The position numbers and the translations under genes were made by a program. Source: Mycobacterium sp. 1164966.3 (GTDB lineage: Bacteria > Actinomycetota > Actinomycetes > Mycobacteriales > Mycobacteriaceae). From it: a stretch of DNA of 64,000 bases. The stretch is from the NCBI RefSeq assembly GCF_001665395.1, contig NZ_LZSG01000035.1, forward strand, positions 1-64,000. Reading direction: 5' to 3'. Numbering within the stretch: position 1 is the stretch's first letter; every line of letters starts with the position of its first letter. A model generated the notes under the pieces. It saw nothing but the letters and a program-made list of their open reading frames with translations. It made no database searches and was not told where the DNA came from. This document shows, one piece after another, positions 51,478-63,825 of the stretch.

Positions 51478-52503
51478 ATGAGCAGCGTCGAACAGGTCGA
51501 CAGCATCGACGAGGCGATGCGCCTGGCGATCGAGCACTCCTGCCAGGTCAAGGGCACCACGTATCCGAACCCGCCGGTCGGGGCGGTGATCCTGGACCAG
51601 GAGTGCCGGGTGGTGGGCGTCGGCGCGACCCAGCCGGCGGGCGGCGAGCACGCCGAGGTCATCGCGCTGCGCCGGGCGGGGGCCCTGGCGGCCGGCGGCA
51701 TCGCGGTGGTCACCCTCGAGCCGTGTAACCACTTCGGCAAGACTCCGCCGTGCGTGGACGCTTTGATCGAAGCGCACGTCGAGGAAGTGATTTACGCGGT
51801 CGCCGACCCCCACGAGATCGCGGCAGGTGGGGCGCAACGGTTGTCGGCGGCGGGAGTGCGGGTGCGCTCCGGTGTGCTGGCCGACCAGGTGTCCAGCGGA
51901 CCGCTGCGAGAGTGGCTGCACAAGCAGCGGACCGGGCTACCGCACGTGACGTGGAAGTATGCCACCAGCATCGACGGGCGCAGCGCCGCCGCCGACGGAT
52001 CCAGCCAGTGGATTACCGGTGAGGCGGCCCGCGCCGACCTGCATCGGCGTCGCGCCACCGCCGACGCGATTGTGGTCGGCACCGGCACCGTGCTGGCCGA
52101 CGATCCGGCTTTGACGGCGCGGTTGCCCGACGGCTCGCTCGCCGAGCGGCAGCCGCTGCGCGTAGTGGTGGGTATGCGTGAAATACCTTCCGAGGCAAAG
52201 GTTCTCAACGACGACGCGCGCACTATGGTGATCCGAACCCATGATCCGCTGGAGGTGCTCAAGGCGCTTTCCGACCGTACCGATGTGCTGTTGGAGGGCG
52301 GTCCGACCCTCGCCGGTTCTTTCCTGCGGGCCGGGGCGATCGACCGCATTCTGGCGTATGTGGCGCCGATTCTGCTGGGCGGTCCCGTCGTCGCCGTCGA
52401 CGACGTGGGGGTGCCCAGCATCTCCCGCGCGTTGCGCTGGCAATACGACAGTGTCGAACGCGTCGGCCCGGACCTGGTCCTCAGCCTGGTGTCGCGCGGC
52501 TAG
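51478..52503 (+). CDS. ribD: Bifunctional riboflavin deaminase/reductase RibD (RibG)
   Basis: 341 residues from ATG 51478. The deaminase domain has GEHAEVIALRRAG and LEPCNHFGKTPPCVDALI (zinc His and Cys ligands). The reductase domain has WKYATSIDGRSAAADGSSQW and DVLLEGGPTLAGSFL. It converges on P55 with a 10-base gap. Confidence 0.94.
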   Translation: MSSVEQVDSIDEAMRLAIEHSCQVKGTTYPNPPVGAVILDQECRVVGVGATQPAGGEHAEVIALRRAGALAAGGIAVVTLEPCNHFGKTPPCVDALIEAHVEEVIYAVADPHEIAAGGAQRLSAAGVRVRSGVLADQVSSGPLREWLHKQRTGLPHVTWKYATSIDGRSAAADGSSQWITGEAARADLHRRRATADAIVVGTGTVLADDPALTARLPDGSLAERQPLRVVVGMREIPSEAKVLNDDARTMVIRTHDPLEVLKALSDRTDVLLEGGPTLAGSFLRAGAIDRILAYVAPILLGGPVVAVDDVGVPSISRALRWQYDSVERVGPDLVLSLVSRG

Positions 52504-52513
52504 GCCTGTGCGC

Positions 52514-54070
52514 TTACACCGTGGGGGCCGGGTCTACCACGGGCTCCGGTTCCGCGACGCCCGGTTCTTCGGCGTGCTCTTTGCGACCGCTGATCAGCAG
52601 ACCCAAGAGCGCACCGACGATACAAATGAGGACCGTGGCCCGGAAGATATCGCCGTACATCTCTCCGAATGCCTGCGTGATCAGTGGCCGCTGCGCGAGC
52701 ATCCGCGAAATCCCCTTGAGCTCCGGCGGTATCTGGGCCAACTTCTCCGCGAGGATGTGGTTGAACCGGTAAAAGCCCCAGGCGCTCAGCGCGGCGACAC
52801 CGATCAACATGCCGGTCATCCGGGCCACCACCACCGCCGCGGAGGCGACACCGTGCTGCGCCGCCGGCACCACCCGCAGGGTGGCCGAAGAAAGGGGTCC
52901 GATCACCAGGCCCAGGCCGAGACCGGCAACCAGCAGGTCGGAGTGCACCCAGGGCACGTCGAACAACCCGAAAATGCTGTGCTGGCGGTCCAGCAAGTCT
53001 TCCCGCCAGTAGTGAATCAGCCAATAGCCACCGGCGGCGATGAGCATCCCGACGAAAGTCACCGCGCGGTCGCCGATTCTGGTGGCGATCCAGCCGCCCA
53101 GTACTGCCCCGATCGGTAGCGCAATGAGGAACCACAACAGCAGTCCGGCCGCTTCGGTCTGGCTCTTGCCCAGCACTCCCTGAGCGAACAGTTCGACGTC
53201 GACCAGCGTCACCATCAGTGCCGCGCCGGCGGTAACCGACGTGCCCAGAGCGGACAGGAACGGCCGGAAGTGCACGCCGGCGGGGTCGATCAGTCGGGTG
53301 CGCGCGTAACGCTCCCAGAGGAAGAACACCACCGCGGCGACGAGGGCGCCGATCACCAACGGCAAACCGTAGCTGGGCAGCACCTGTTTGCCGTCCGGGT
53401 TCGGGTTGTACAGCCCGATCACGGCCAGACCCAGTGTGACGGCCAGCAGCAGACCGCCGACCAGGTCGATGCGCTCCGGCTCGGCGCTGCGGTCGTGTGA
53501 CGGCAAGCTGAACTGGATCATCGCCATGGCGATCAGCGTCAACGGGACGTTGATCCAGAACACGTAGCGCCAGTCGTGGAACAGCCAGACGATGAAGATT
53601 CCGTACAGCGGACCGAGCACACTACCGAGCTCCTGGGCGGCGCCGATGCCGCCGAGCACGCCGGCGCGGTTGCGCTGCGACCACAAATCGGCGCCCAGCG
53701 CCAACGTGACCGGCAGCAACGCGCCGCTGGCGATACCTTGAATCGTTCGGCCGGCGAGCAGCATGTGGAAGTCGCCGAAGTGACCGGCCAGTGCGGTCAC
53801 GACCGATCCCACCATGAACGTGGCCAGGCTGACCTGCAGCAGCATCTTGCGGCCGAACCGGTCCGAGGCGCGGCCGAGCAGCGGCATCGCGGCGATGTAG
53901 CCCAGCAGGTACAGCGTGACGATCCAGGTGATCCGCTGCAGCTTGTTAATCGGAATACCGACGTCCGTCATGATGTCGCGCATGATGGTGACGACGACAT
54001 AGGTGTCCAGGGCGCCCAGCAGTACTGCGAGGCTGCCCGCGCTGATTGCGACTCGGCGTCCGGCCCGCAT
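52514..54070 (-). CDS. MFS efflux pump P55 (Rv1410c-like)
   Basis: 518 residues from ATG 54070, the same as M. tuberculosis P55. DHA2-type 14-helix transporter with [20 protein letters not shown] in helix 1 and motif [17 protein letters not shown]. The C-terminus is soluble and acidic. In M. tuberculosis P55 works with LprG in export of triacylglycerides and drugs. It follows the LprG-like gene by 5 bases. Confidence 0.93.
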   Translation of the reverse strand: MRAGRRVAISAGSLAVLLGALDTYVVVTIMRDIMTDVGIPINKLQRITWIVTLYLLGYIAAMPLLGRASDRFGRKMLLQVSLATFMVGSVVTALAGHFGDFHMLLAGRTIQGIASGALLPVTLALGADLWSQRNRAGVLGGIGAAQELGSVLGPLYGIFIVWLFHDWRYVFWINVPLTLIAMAMIQFSLPSHDRSAEPERIDLVGGLLLAVTLGLAVIGLYNPNPDGKQVLPSYGLPLVIGALVAAVVFFLWERYARTRLIDPAGVHFRPFLSALGTSVTAGAALMVTLVDVELFAQGVLGKSQTEAAGLLLWFLIALPIGAVLGGWIATRIGDRAVTFVGMLIAAGGYWLIHYWREDLLDRQHSIFGLFDVPWVHSDLLVAGLGLGLVIGPLSSATLRVVPAAQHGVASAAVVVARMTGMLIGVAALSAWGFYRFNHILAEKLAQIPPELKGISRMLAQRPLITQAFGEMYGDIFRATVLICIVGALLGLLISGRKEHAEEPGVAEPEPVVDPAPTV

Positions 54071-54075
54071 GCTGA

Positions 54076-54951
54076 TCAGCTCGCTGGCTTGGTGACCTGG
54101 ACCGGCTGGTTCCAGTTCGACAAGGCCATCTGGATCGAATTGCCCGAACCCTTGTCGACCTTCACCTGTGCCAGCTGGTGGTCGCCGGTCTCCTGGATCC
54201 ACACGGTGGTCGGCGTCGGCTGGGACACATTCAGAGGTGCCAGCTTGTTGAGGACATCCGCGCTGACTTTTCCGCTGATGCGGATGGTGCTCTGTCCGTT
54301 GATGGTGTCCCGGCCTTCGGCCTTGGGGTCGGTGAGGTTCGCCAGCACGTTGGCCAGCCCGGTGTCGGGGTTCAGAATCGACGACGGATCGTAATGGATG
54401 AGGTCGTCCACTTTCCCCATGTCGTCCCATTTGCCGGGGCTGAGCGCGGTGCTGTACAGCTCGCCGTCCAGGATCACGAAGTCGGCATCAATCTCACTGC
54501 TGCCGCCGAGCAGGACTTTGGCGTTGCCTTTCGCGGCGGTGGGTGGGGTTGCGGCCAGATCGCCGGTCAGGGATTTGAGCGGCAGCCCTTGGATCTTGCC
54601 GTTGACTGTCAGGTCCAGGTGCGCGGTTTTGACGGTCTTGGTGACATCGGCGGACTGCTTGACCAACGTCTTCGCGTCCGGAAGCGGTGCGCCGCTCTGC
54701 TTGGAACCGTGCTGAAGAATGAAGATCACTACCGCAGCCGCAACCACAACGCCAACGATCAGCAGCACGCCCAAGCCCCGCAGTAGCCGCGTCCGGGACT
54801 GCCGGACGGCTGCATCCGGTTCCACGGCGGCTGGTGGGGGTTGCATGCCGGGGTCTGCGGGTGCTGTGGGTGGATTGCCCTCGGTAGGCGTCGCCACGGG
54901 GTCTAACTCTTCACCATGCGGGTTGCCCGGACCCTGATCTGGATTCGTCAT
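54076..54951 (-). CDS. lprG: LprG-like lipid-binding protein, membrane-anchored and lacking a lipobox
   Basis: 291 residues from ATG 54951 (ATG 54960 is possible). The folded domain follows M. tuberculosis Lpr[78 protein letters not shown]. The N-terminus differs: a Pro/Glu-rich cytoplasmic stretch of about 55 residues, then a helix [20 protein letters not shown]. There is no cysteine anywhere, so it cannot be lipidated; it would be a type II membrane protein with the domain outside. Confidence 0.85.
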   Translation of the reverse strand: MTNPDQGPGNPHGEELDPVATPTEGNPPTAPADPGMQPPPAAVEPDAAVRQSRTRLLRGLGVLLIVGVVVAAAVVIFILQHGSKQSGAPLPDAKTLVKQSADVTKTVKTAHLDLTVNGKIQGLPLKSLTGDLAATPPTAAKGNAKVLLGGSSEIDADFVILDGELYSTALSPGKWDDMGKVDDLIHYDPSSILNPDTGLANVLANLTDPKAEGRDTINGQSTIRISGKVSADVLNKLAPLNVSQPTPTTVWIQETGDHQLAQVKVDKGSGNSIQMALSNWNQPVQVTKPAS

Positions 54952-55080
54952 GCGTTCCATCGCCTCGGACAGTGACGCAACTGCGACCACAACCTATAAA
55001 TCTGCATAGTCTGCCATCGTAGAGGGTGCGCCTGACGTGGCCGGTGAACCACGGGGGTGCCGGAGCGTCGCAACACTCAT

Positions 55081-55086
55081 TAACCT
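55081..55086 (+). promoter_or_regulatory. Leaderless -10 element of ribC
   Basis: TAACCT ends 6 bases before ATG 55093. Confidence 0.45.
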
Positions 55087-55092
55087 GGTGCG

Positions 55093-55728
55093 ATGTTCAC
55101 CGGAATTGTCGAGGAACTCGGAGAGGTGACCGGCCGGGAGAGCCTCTCCGATGCCGCGCGGCTGGTGGTCCGGGGTCCGGTCGTGACCGCGGACGCCGGC
55201 CACGGAGATTCGATCGCGGTCAACGGCGTCTGCCTCACCGTCGTGGAGGTGCTGCCGGACGGTCAGTTCAGCGCCGACGTGATGGCCGAGACGCTGAAGC
55301 GGTCCAACTTGGGTGAACTGGGGGTCGGCAGCCGGGTGAACCTGGAACGCGCCGCGGCCGTCAACAGCCGGCTGGGCGGGCACATCGTGCAGGGGCACGT
55401 GGACGGCACCGGCGTGGTGGTGGCCCGCACGCCGTCCGAAAACTGGGAGGTGGTGCGGATCGAGGTGCCGGCTTCGGTGGCTCGCTACATCGTGGAGAAG
55501 GGCTCGATCACTGTCGACGGAATTTCGCTGACCGTGTCCGGTCTGGGTTCAGAACCGTGGGACTGGTTCGAAGTCTCGCTGATCCCGACCACCCGTGAGC
55601 TGACCACGCTGGGCAGCGCGCCAGTGGGCGCGCAGGTGAACCTCGAAGTCGACGTGATCGCCAAATACGTCGAGCGTTTGCTCAGCGTGAGCAGCGGAAA
55701 CACTGCGAAAATAGCGGAAGCCCCGTAA
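55093..55728 (+). CDS. ribC: Riboflavin synthase alpha chain
   Basis: 211 residues (ribE in other naming systems). Two lumazine-binding repeats: MFTGIVEELGEVTG... GDSIAVNGVCLTVVEV and GGHIVQGHVDGTGVVV... GSITVDGISLTVSGL. Dismutates two 6,7-dimethyl-8-ribityllumazines to riboflavin; its partner RibH is 2 kb downstream. Confidence 0.94.
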   Translation: MFTGIVEELGEVTGRESLSDAARLVVRGPVVTADAGHGDSIAVNGVCLTVVEVLPDGQFSADVMAETLKRSNLGELGVGSRVNLERAAAVNSRLGGHIVQGHVDGTGVVVARTPSENWEVVRIEVPASVARYIVEKGSITVDGISLTVSGLGSEPWDWFEVSLIPTTRELTTLGSAPVGAQVNLEVDVIAKYVERLLSVSSGNTAKIAEAP

Positions 55729-55740
55729 CAGGAGATCGTC

Positions 55741-56274
55741 GTGAGCGTCTTCCGATATTCACCACACCGGTTGCTGGCCCTGAATTCGGCGACGTTTCTG
55801 ATGTCGACGACCCCGCCACCGGTGACCGACGTCTATCTACTGCGGCGTAGCCCCATGTTGAGTGTGTTCTGGGGGCTGCCCTACGCCGGATTGCTGCATC
55901 GGGGGTCGCCGCCGATCGCGCGCCTGGAGCTCACCGATCAGACTTTGCGTTGCACCCTCGTCGATAAGAGCGGGCATGCCGGATGGTTGGCGCGGCGACT
56001 TCACGTACCGGACCTCAAGAAGCGACTGAAGAGCGGCCAGCCGGTCACAGTCTTCGAATTCCCGCGTGACAGTTACGAGATCAGCTGGCCGGACACCAGC
56101 CTGGGCAATCTGTGTGAGATCCGCCAAGGGCCGGCCGAGCCTTGGATCATTTCATTCACACTGCCTGCCGACTACGAAGACTTCGACTTCGTCCGCTACT
56201 TCCACGTCTTCAGGGCCTTTCAGACGCGCGGTGTCCGCCAGCGATGGCGTCAGGCGCTGGAGCCGGCGACGTGA
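55741..56274 (+). CDS. Conserved-type hypothetical protein between ribC and ribBA
   Basis: 177 residues, GTG start with GGAGA 5 bases upstream. It starts 12 bases after ribC. No domain is recognised: features are [39 protein letters not shown], and an acidic/aromatic C-terminus [19 protein letters not shown]. No signal peptide is evident. In M. tuberculosis small hypothetical genes (Rv1413, Rv1414) fill this slot; relation not established. Confidence 0.6.
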   Translation: MSVFRYSPHRLLALNSATFLMSTTPPPVTDVYLLRRSPMLSVFWGLPYAGLLHRGSPPIARLELTDQTLRCTLVDKSGHAGWLARRLHVPDLKKRLKSGQPVTVFEFPRDSYEISWPDTSLGNLCEIRQGPAEPWIISFTLPADYEDFDFVRYFHVFRAFQTRGVRQRWRQALEPAT

Positions 56275-56383
56275 ACCGTCCCGCTGGATAAACCGTGGCA
56301 ATACTGCCGGGGGTGCGGTGGTTCATACTGAATGCAACACTTGGGCACTCTGTACCGGCCCTTCCGACAGCAAGGTAGTAGCG

Positions 56384-57661
56384 ATGACGAGGTTGGACTC
56401 CGTCGAACGGGCGGTTGCCGACATCGCGGCCGGCAAGGCCGTCGTCGTCATCGATGACGAGGATCGGGAGAACGAGGGCGACCTGATCTTCGCTGCGCAA
56501 ATGGCGACACCGGAGATGGTGGCCTTCATGGTCCGTTACACCTCGGGCTATCTGTGTGTCCCGCTGGACGGGGCGATCTGCGACCGGCTGGGTCTGTTAC
56601 CGATGTACGCGGTGAACCAGGACAAGCACGGCACCGCATACACGGTTACCGTCGACGCCAAAAAGGGTGTGGGTACCGGGATTTCGGCCTCCGACCGGGC
56701 GACCACGATGCGGTTGCTGGCAGATCCCACTAGCGTCGCCGACGATTTCACCCGTCCCGGCCACGTTGTTCCGTTGCGCGCCAAGGACGGTGGGGTGTTG
56801 CGCCGTCCCGGTCACACCGAGGCCGCCGTCGACTTGGCTCGCATGGCGGGGTTGCACCCGGCGGGAGCGATCTGCGAGATCGTCAGCCAGAAGGACGAGG
56901 GCTCGATGGCCCAGACCGACGAGCTGCGGGTGTTCGCCGACGAGCACGGTCTGGCGATGATCACCATCGCCGATCTGATCGAGTGGCGGCGCAAACACGA
57001 GAAGCACATCGAGCGGATCGCCGAGGCCCGCATCCCGACGCGGCACGGGGAGTTTCGCGCTATCGGCTACAGCAGCATCTACGAGGATGTCGAGCACATC
57101 GCGCTGATCCGCGGCGAGATCGCCGGCCCGAACGCCGACGGCGACGACGTGCTGGTCCGGGTGCACTCCGAATGCCTGACCGGCGATGTGTTCGGTTCCC
57201 GCCGTTGCGATTGCGGACCACAGCTGGACGCCGCGATGGCGATGGTCGCGCGAGAGGGACGTGGCGTCGTGTTGTACATGCGCGGCCACGAGGGCCGGGG
57301 CATCGGCCTGATGCACAAGCTACAGGCATACCAGCTGCAGGATGCCGGCGAAGACACCGTGGAGGCCAACCTCAAGCTCGGATTACCGGCCGATGCAAGG
57401 GACTACGGGATCGGCGCTCAGATCCTGGTGGACCTGGGCGTGCGCTCGATGCGGCTGCTGACCAACAACCCGGCGAAGCGAGTCGGCCTGGACGGTTACG
57501 GGTTGCACATCATCGAGCGGGTACCGCTGCCGGTGCGGGCCAACGCCGAGAACATCCGGTATTTGATGACCAAACGCGACAAGATGGGTCACGACCTGGT
57601 CGGGCTGGACGATTTTCATGAATCTGTCCATCTGCCCGGTGAATTCGGCGGGGCGCTGTGA
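56384..57661 (+). CDS. ribA2: Bifunctional DHBP synthase/GTP cyclohydrolase II
   Basis: 425 residues from ATG 56384, equal to M. tuberculosis RibA2. The N-terminal DHBP synthase has [19 protein letters not shown] and [17 protein letters not shown]. The C-terminal cyclohydrolase has [20 protein letters not shown] (zinc cysteines) and [17 protein letters not shown]. Supplies both precursors of riboflavin. Confidence 0.95.
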   Translation: MTRLDSVERAVADIAAGKAVVVIDDEDRENEGDLIFAAQMATPEMVAFMVRYTSGYLCVPLDGAICDRLGLLPMYAVNQDKHGTAYTVTVDAKKGVGTGISASDRATTMRLLADPTSVADDFTRPGHVVPLRAKDGGVLRRPGHTEAAVDLARMAGLHPAGAICEIVSQKDEGSMAQTDELRVFADEHGLAMITIADLIEWRRKHEKHIERIAEARIPTRHGEFRAIGYSSIYEDVEHIALIRGEIAGPNADGDDVLVRVHSECLTGDVFGSRRCDCGPQLDAAMAMVAREGRGVVLYMRGHEGRGIGLMHKLQAYQLQDAGEDTVEANLKLGLPADARDYGIGAQILVDLGVRSMRLLTNNPAKRVGLDGYGLHIIERVPLPVRANAENIRYLMTKRDKMGHDLVGLDDFHESVHLPGEFGGAL

Positions 57662-57689
57662 CCGCCGGCGACGATGCAGAGACGTGCGA

Positions 57690-58695
<1,006 letters not shown>

Positions 58696-58699
<4 letters not shown>

Positions 58700-59349
58700 C
58701 TGTGCGCGGCACATTGCGGATGGCGGCCGCATTGATCGTCGTGCTGACATTGGGTGGGTGCGCCACGCCGGTGTCCGGTAAGGCGGTTCGGGCTTCCGGT
58801 GAACCGCAGCCGCACATGATCGCGGCGCGAGATCTGTTGCTGCAGGACGGGGACACTACTCCGCTCGGGCCGGCGACGGCGGCGCCCGTAGGGACTAATT
58901 TCTTCACCAGCACCCGCCCTGAGGAGTGTTCGGCGGCAATGCTTTTCGAGGGTTCGCCGCTTCGTCCGGCCGGGTCCAGGGAGCATGCTGAATCCTCATA
59001 CAAGTTCGACAGCCAGGCATTGTATGCAGAATCGATCGACGTCTACGACAATGCGTTGAATACCCACGACGTGGTTTGGAATGGTTTCAGCGCCGTGTCG
59101 AACTGTCGTGGCGACGCCATCGGCGTGTCACCGTCGGGCGACTTCGGGCCTATGAGACTCAGCTTCTTCGGCACGACCTCCGACGGTGTTCTGGTGTGGA
59201 CCATGACTCGTCCGGATTGGACCTGTGACTACGGACTGGCCGTGATCCCGCGAGTGGTTCTGGTCATGTCGGTGTGCGATTCCAAGGCGGGATTTCCGAT
59301 GCCGGACTGGGCGGCGAAAAGAAGGGCGCAGTTGGAGAGCAAGGCCTGA
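58696..59349 (+). CDS. lprH: Lipoprotein LprH
   Basis: 217 residues. A signal peptide ends in the lipobox TLGGC followed by ATPVSGKAVRA. The exported domain has FFTSTRPEECSAAMLFEGSP and VWTMTRPDWTCDYGLAVIPR with paired cysteines, matching M. tuberculosis LprH (Rv1418) by type and place. Function unknown. Confidence 0.88.
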
Positions 59350-59373
59350 AAGCCGCAGCCGGAACAGGTGCCC

Positions 59374-60870
59374 TCAGCGTTTCTCGCGCCATTCCCGTTC
59401 GAACGGCAACCGCCATGCATTGGGTGCGATCAACTGATGAATTGCGTTGGGTCCCCAGGAGCCGGGCTGGTACATCTTGGCCGGCGGCGGGTCGTTGAGC
59501 AGTTGTTCTGAACGCTCCCACAGTGATTCGATGCCCTCGGCTGTGTTGAAGAGGGTGTGATCGCCACGCATCGCATCGAGGATCAGCCGTTCGTAGGCCT
59601 CGAGCACGTCGACGACGGTGTCGACCTCTTGCGTGGAGAACTGCATCGACAACTTGTCGAGCTTCATACCGGGGCCGGGCCGCTTGCCGTAGAAGGACAG
59701 CGACACCTTCGAGTTGTCAGCGAGATCGAACGTGAGGTGGTCAGGGCCTTGGGTGCCGACCCCAGACCCGGGCGGGAACATGGTTCGAGGAGCTTCCTTG
59801 AAAGCGATCGAGATGACGCGGATGCCCTCGGCCATCTTCTTGCCGGTGCGCAGATAGATCGGCACACCCGCCCAACGCCAGTTGTCGATGCCGATCTTGA
59901 GCGCGATGAACGTCTCCGTGTCGGAATCCTTTGCCACGCCTTTCTCTTGGCGGTAACCGGCGTACTGGCCCCGCACCACGTTCGCGGTCTTGACCGGCAG
60001 CATCGACCGGAACACCTTGTTCTTCTCTTCGCTGATCGCACGCGGCTCAAGGGCCGTCGGTGGCTCCATCACCACGAACGCCATCACCTGGAACAGGTGC
60101 GTCACCACCATGTCTTTGTAGGCGCCTGTGCTTTCGTAGAAGTCGGCTCGCTGATCGAGACCGAGCTCCTCGGGAATGTCGATTTGGATGTGGTCGATGA
60201 AGTTGCGGTTCCAGATCGGCTCGAACAGGCCGTTGGCGAAGCGGAACGCCAAGATGTTCTGGGCTGCCTCCTTGCCCAGGAAGTGGTCGATACGGAAAAT
60301 CTGGGATTCCTCGAACGTCTCGTGCAGGAAGTCATTCAGCGACACGGCGCTGGCGAGGTCGGTGCCGAACGGCTTCTCCATCACTACCCGGGAGCGCTCC
60401 ACGAGTTTGGCGTCGCGCAGCATGGTGATGACGTCGCGCGCAGCCTTGGGTGGAACCGACAGGTAGTGCAGTCGCAGAGCTTCGCCCTCCAATTTGTCTT
60501 CGGCTTGAGCGACGGCTTCGGCGAGTGCTTCGGGTCCGGCGCTCTGCGGGACGTAGGTGACAATTCGTGCGAAGTTGTCCCACTGGTCCGGCGTGAGCTT
60601 GTGCGTGCCGAACGAGTCGATGGCTTTTTTGGCGATCTCGCGGAACTGGTCGTCGTCGAAGTCTTCGAGCGACGTCGCGACGATCTGGATGTCGGGCGCC
60701 AGCTCGGACTGGTCCAGATACGCCAGACCGGGCAGCAGCTTGCGTTTAGCCAGGTCTCCCGTCGCGCCGAAGAGCACGATGACGTGGGGGTCCAGGGGTG
60801 CGGCGTCGTGGCGACGCGGACGCGCCCCTGGTGCCGGATAAGAGATCGTCTGCGGTTTCTTGTTGGCCAC
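59374..60870 (-). CDS. zwf: Glucose-6-phosphate dehydrogenase
   Basis: 498 residues from GTG 60870 ([10 protein letters not shown]). NADP motif [20 protein letters not shown], substrate-binding [19 protein letters not shown], and [11 protein letters not shown] are intact. First step of the oxidative pentose phosphate pathway. The frame runs upstream into the palindromic repeat, but similarity starts near FGATGDLA. In M. tuberculosis this slot holds Rv1419 instead, by memory, so this is an insertion or extra zwf. Confidence 0.92.
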   Translation of the reverse strand: MANKKPQTISYPAPGARPRRHDAAPLDPHVIVLFGATGDLAKRKLLPGLAYLDQSELAPDIQIVATSLEDFDDDQFREIAKKAIDSFGTHKLTPDQWDNFARIVTYVPQSAGPEALAEAVAQAEDKLEGEALRLHYLSVPPKAARDVITMLRDAKLVERSRVVMEKPFGTDLASAVSLNDFLHETFEESQIFRIDHFLGKEAAQNILAFRFANGLFEPIWNRNFIDHIQIDIPEELGLDQRADFYESTGAYKDMVVTHLFQVMAFVVMEPPTALEPRAISEEKNKVFRSMLPVKTANVVRGQYAGYRQEKGVAKDSDTETFIALKIGIDNWRWAGVPIYLRTGKKMAEGIRVISIAFKEAPRTMFPPGSGVGTQGPDHLTFDLADNSKVSLSFYGKRPGPGMKLDKLSMQFSTQEVDTVVDVLEAYERLILDAMRGDHTLFNTAEGIESLWERSEQLLNDPPPAKMYQPGSWGPNAIHQLIAPNAWRLPFEREWREKR

Positions 60871-60902
60871 TCTGGCGATACTTCCACTTTTGATGCCGCG
60901 AA

Positions 60903-60952
60903 CAGACGCAAAAGCACCTAATTCAGGCTCGAATGAGGTGCTTTTGCGTCTG
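60903..60952. repeat. Palindromic repeat, copy B
   Basis: Perfect 17-bp arms (60903-60919 and 60936-60952), one mismatch, then attc/gaat pairing with a 6-base loop. Shares its arms with the element at 6509-6566 and continues with the same tgctcggca. Here it lies between divergent zwf and uvrC, so it is not terminating either gene. Confidence 0.8.
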
Positions 60953-60987
60953 CTCGGCACCCATGCCGCCACCCCTCAAGCGCCCGA

Positions 60988-60993
60988 TAGCCT
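60988..60993 (+). promoter_or_regulatory. Leaderless -10 element of uvrC
   Basis: gaTAGCCT ends 7 bases before the GTG at 61001, in agreement with the start chosen by homology. Confidence 0.5.
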
Positions 60994-61000
60994 GGGATAC

Positions 61001-62944
61001 GTGCCAGATCCCGCGACATATCGCCCCCCGGCCGGGTCCATCCCGGTCGAGCCGGGCGTATACCGATTCCGGGACCCGCACGGCCGAGTCATCTACGTCG
61101 GCAAGGCCAAGAGCCTGCGCAGCCGGCTGACGTCGTACTTCGCTGACGTTGCCGGCCTGCACCCGCGGACCCGCCAGATGGTGACCACCGCCGCCAAGGT
61201 CGAGTGGACGGTGGTCAACACCGAAGTCGAGGCGCTGCAGCTGGAATACAACTGGATCAAGGAGTTCGATCCACGCTTCAACGTCCGCTACCGGGACGAC
61301 AAGTCCTATCCGGCGCTGGCCGTCACCCTCAACGAGGAGTTTCCGCGGCTGATGGTCTACCGGGGCCCGCGGCGCAAGGGCGTGCGCTACTTCGGGCCGT
61401 ACTCACATGCCTGGGCGATCCGGGAAACCCTGGATCTGCTCACCCGGGTGTTTCCGGCGCGGACCTGCTCGGCCGGAGTGTTCAAGCGGCACAAGCAAAT
61501 CGACCGGCCATGCCTGCTCGGCTACATCGACAAATGCTCGGCGCCGTGTATCGGGCGGGTCAGCGCCGAGCAGCATCGCCAAATTGTCATGGATTTCTGC
61601 GATTTCCTGTCCGGGAAGACCGACCGGTTCGCCCGGGACCTCGAACAGCAGATGAACGCGGCGGCCGAAAAACTCGATTTCGAACGGGCGGCGCGGCTTC
61701 GCGACGACTTGTCCGCGCTGAAGCGGGCCATGGAGAAGCAGGCCGTGGTGCTCGGCGACGGCACCGACGCCGACGTGGTCGCCTTCGCCGACGACGAACT
61801 GGAAGCGGCGGTGCAGGTGTTCCATGTCCGCGGTGGCAGGGTTCGTGGCCAGCGCGGCTGGATCGTCGAAAAGCCGGGAGACCCTGGTGAATCCGGTGAA
61901 GAACAACTCGTCGAGCAATTCCTGACCCAGTTCTACGGGGAGCAGGCCGAGCTCGATGGTGCGGCCGACGAATCCGCCAACCCGGTCCCGCGCGAGGTCC
62001 TGGTGCCGTGCCTGCCGTCCAACTCCGAGGAGCTCGCTGCTTGGCTGTCCGGGCTGCGCGGCGGACGGGTGGTTCTTAGAGTGCCGCGCCGTGGCGACAA
62101 GCGTGCATTGGCCGAAACCGTGCAGCGCAACGCGAAAGACGCTCTGCAGCAACACAAGCTGAAGCGGGCCGGCGACTTCAACGCGAGATCCGCTGCGTTG
62201 CAGAACATTCAGGAAGCGCTGGGGTTGGCTGACGCGCCGCTGCGGATTGAGTGTGTCGACGTCAGCCACGTTCAGGGCACCGACGTGGTGGGCTCACTGG
62301 TGGTTTTCGAAGACGGGCTGCCGCGCAAATCGGACTACCGCCACTTCGGCATCCGGGACGCCGCGGGGCAGGGGCGCTCCGACGACGTCGCGTCCATCGC
62401 CGAGGTGACCCGACGCCGGTTCTGGCGCCACCTGCAGGACCAGAGCGATCCGAATCTGCTTTCCCCGGAAGGCAAATCACGCCGCTTCGCCTATCCGCCC
62501 AACCTGTTCGTCGTCGACGGCGGAGCCCCTCAAGTCAATGCGGCGAGTGCGGTGCTCGACGAGCTCGGCATCACCGATGTCGCGGTTATAGGTTTGGCGA
62601 AGCGACTCGAAGAGGTGTGGGTGCCGTCGGAACCGGATCCGATCATCATGCCGCGCAACAGCGAGGGGCTGTATCTGTTGCAGCGGATCCGCGACGAGGC
62701 ACACCGATTCGCGATCAACTACCATCGCAGCAAGCGTTCCAAGCGAATGACGGCATCGGTGCTGGACTCGGTGCCCGGATTGGGAGAGCATCGTCGCAAA
62801 GCGCTGGTCACCCACTTCGGATCCATAGCCCGCCTCAAGGAGGCCACCGTCGACCAGATCACCGCCGTTCCGGGTATCGGCGTGGCCACTGCCACCGCCG
62901 TGCTCGAGGCGCTGCGGCCCGAACCTTCCGGAGCGCCGGAATGA
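61001..62944 (+). CDS. uvrC: Excinuclease ABC subunit C
   Basis: 647 residues from GTG 61001 (M. tuberculosis 646). GIY-YIG domain [23 protein letters not shown] motif [20 protein letters not shown], RNase H-like domain [20 protein letters not shown] and C-terminal Hh[21 protein letters not shown]. Makes both incisions in nucleotide excision repair. Overlaps rapZ by 4 bases. Confidence 0.95.
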   Translation: MPDPATYRPPAGSIPVEPGVYRFRDPHGRVIYVGKAKSLRSRLTSYFADVAGLHPRTRQMVTTAAKVEWTVVNTEVEALQLEYNWIKEFDPRFNVRYRDDKSYPALAVTLNEEFPRLMVYRGPRRKGVRYFGPYSHAWAIRETLDLLTRVFPARTCSAGVFKRHKQIDRPCLLGYIDKCSAPCIGRVSAEQHRQIVMDFCDFLSGKTDRFARDLEQQMNAAAEKLDFERAARLRDDLSALKRAMEKQAVVLGDGTDADVVAFADDELEAAVQVFHVRGGRVRGQRGWIVEKPGDPGESGEEQLVEQFLTQFYGEQAELDGAADESANPVPREVLVPCLPSNSEELAAWLSGLRGGRVVLRVPRRGDKRALAETVQRNAKDALQQHKLKRAGDFNARSAALQNIQEALGLADAPLRIECVDVSHVQGTDVVGSLVVFEDGLPRKSDYRHFGIRDAAGQGRSDDVASIAEVTRRRFWRHLQDQSDPNLLSPEGKSRRFAYPPNLFVVDGGAPQVNAASAVLDELGITDVAVIGLAKRLEEVWVPSEPDPIIMPRNSEGLYLLQRIRDEAHRFAINYHRSKRSKRMTASVLDSVPGLGEHRRKALVTHFGSIARLKEATVDQITAVPGIGVATATAVLEALRPEPSGAPE

Positions 62945-63825
62945 CTGTGGAGGACTCGCCGGCTGATATCGACGTAGTGCTGGTGACCGGGTTGTCCGGG
63001 GCCGGGCGCGGCACCGCGGCCAAAGTGCTCGAGGACCTCGGGTGGTATGTGGCCGACAACCTACCGCCCCAGCTGATCACCCGGATGGTCGATTTCGGGC
63101 TGGCGGCCGGATCGCGGATCACCCAGCTGGCGGTGGTCATGGATGTGCGGTCGCGCGGATTCACCGGCGACCTGGATTCGGTACGCACCGAACTGGCTAC
63201 CCGCCACATCACCCCCCGCGTCGTGTTCCTGGAGGCATCAGACGACATGCTGGTCCGCCGCTACGAACAGAATCGCCGCAGTCATCCGTTGCAGGGCCAG
63301 CAGACCCTGGCCGAGGGAATTGCCGCCGAACGCAGGATGCTGGCCCAGGTCCGCGCCACCGCAGACCTGATCATCGACACGTCGACACTGTCGGTGCGCG
63401 GTTTACGGGAGAGCATCGAGCGCGCCTTCGGCGGCGACGCCGGAGCGACCACCAGCGTCACCGTCGAGTCTTTCGGCTTCAAGTACGGCCTGCCGATGGA
63501 CGCCGACATGGTGATGGATGTACGGTTTCTGCCGAATCCGCACTGGGTCGACGAGTTGCGGCCGCTCACCGGCCAACATCCCGCGGTGCGCGAATACGTG
63601 TTAGGCCAACCCGGCGCGGGCGACTTTCTCGACGCCTACCATCAATTGCTGTCGTTGGTGGTCGAGGGCTACCGCCGAGAGGGGAAGCGCTACATGACGG
63701 TCGCCATCGGCTGCACCGGCGGGAAGCACCGCAGCGTCGCGATCGCCGAGGCATTGATGGGACTGCTGCGGTCCGATCCGCAACTGTCGGTGCGGGTACT
63801 GCACCGGGATCTGGGTCGCGAATGA
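62941..63825 (+). CDS. rapZ: RapZ-like P-loop nucleotide-binding protein (Rv1421-like)
   Basis: 294 residues from ATG 62941. The P-loop is [16 protein letters not shown], with Arg-Gly where most relatives have Lys-Ser/Thr. [32 protein letters not shown] and the C-terminal [15 protein letters not shown] follow the family. In E. coli RapZ binds small RNAs that control GlmS. Conserved uvrC-rapZ-yvcK order; overlaps on both sides. Confidence 0.92.
   Translation: MTVEDSPADIDVVLVTGLSGAGRGTAAKVLEDLGWYVADNLPPQLITRMVDFGLAAGSRITQLAVVMDVRSRGFTGDLDSVRTELATRHITPRVVFLEASDDMLVRRYEQNRRSHPLQGQQTLAEGIAAERRMLAQVRATADLIIDTSTLSVRGLRESIERAFGGDAGATTSVTVESFGFKYGLPMDADMVMDVRFLPNPHWVDELRPLTGQHPAVREYVLGQPGAGDFLDAYHQLLSLVVEGYRREGKRYMTVAIGCTGGKHRSVAIAEALMGLLRSDPQLSVRVLHRDLGRE

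Noticed and set aside
56275..56383. FMN riboswitch before ribA2
   Set aside because: The conserved RFN blocks were not found in the 109-base leader, nor before ribC.
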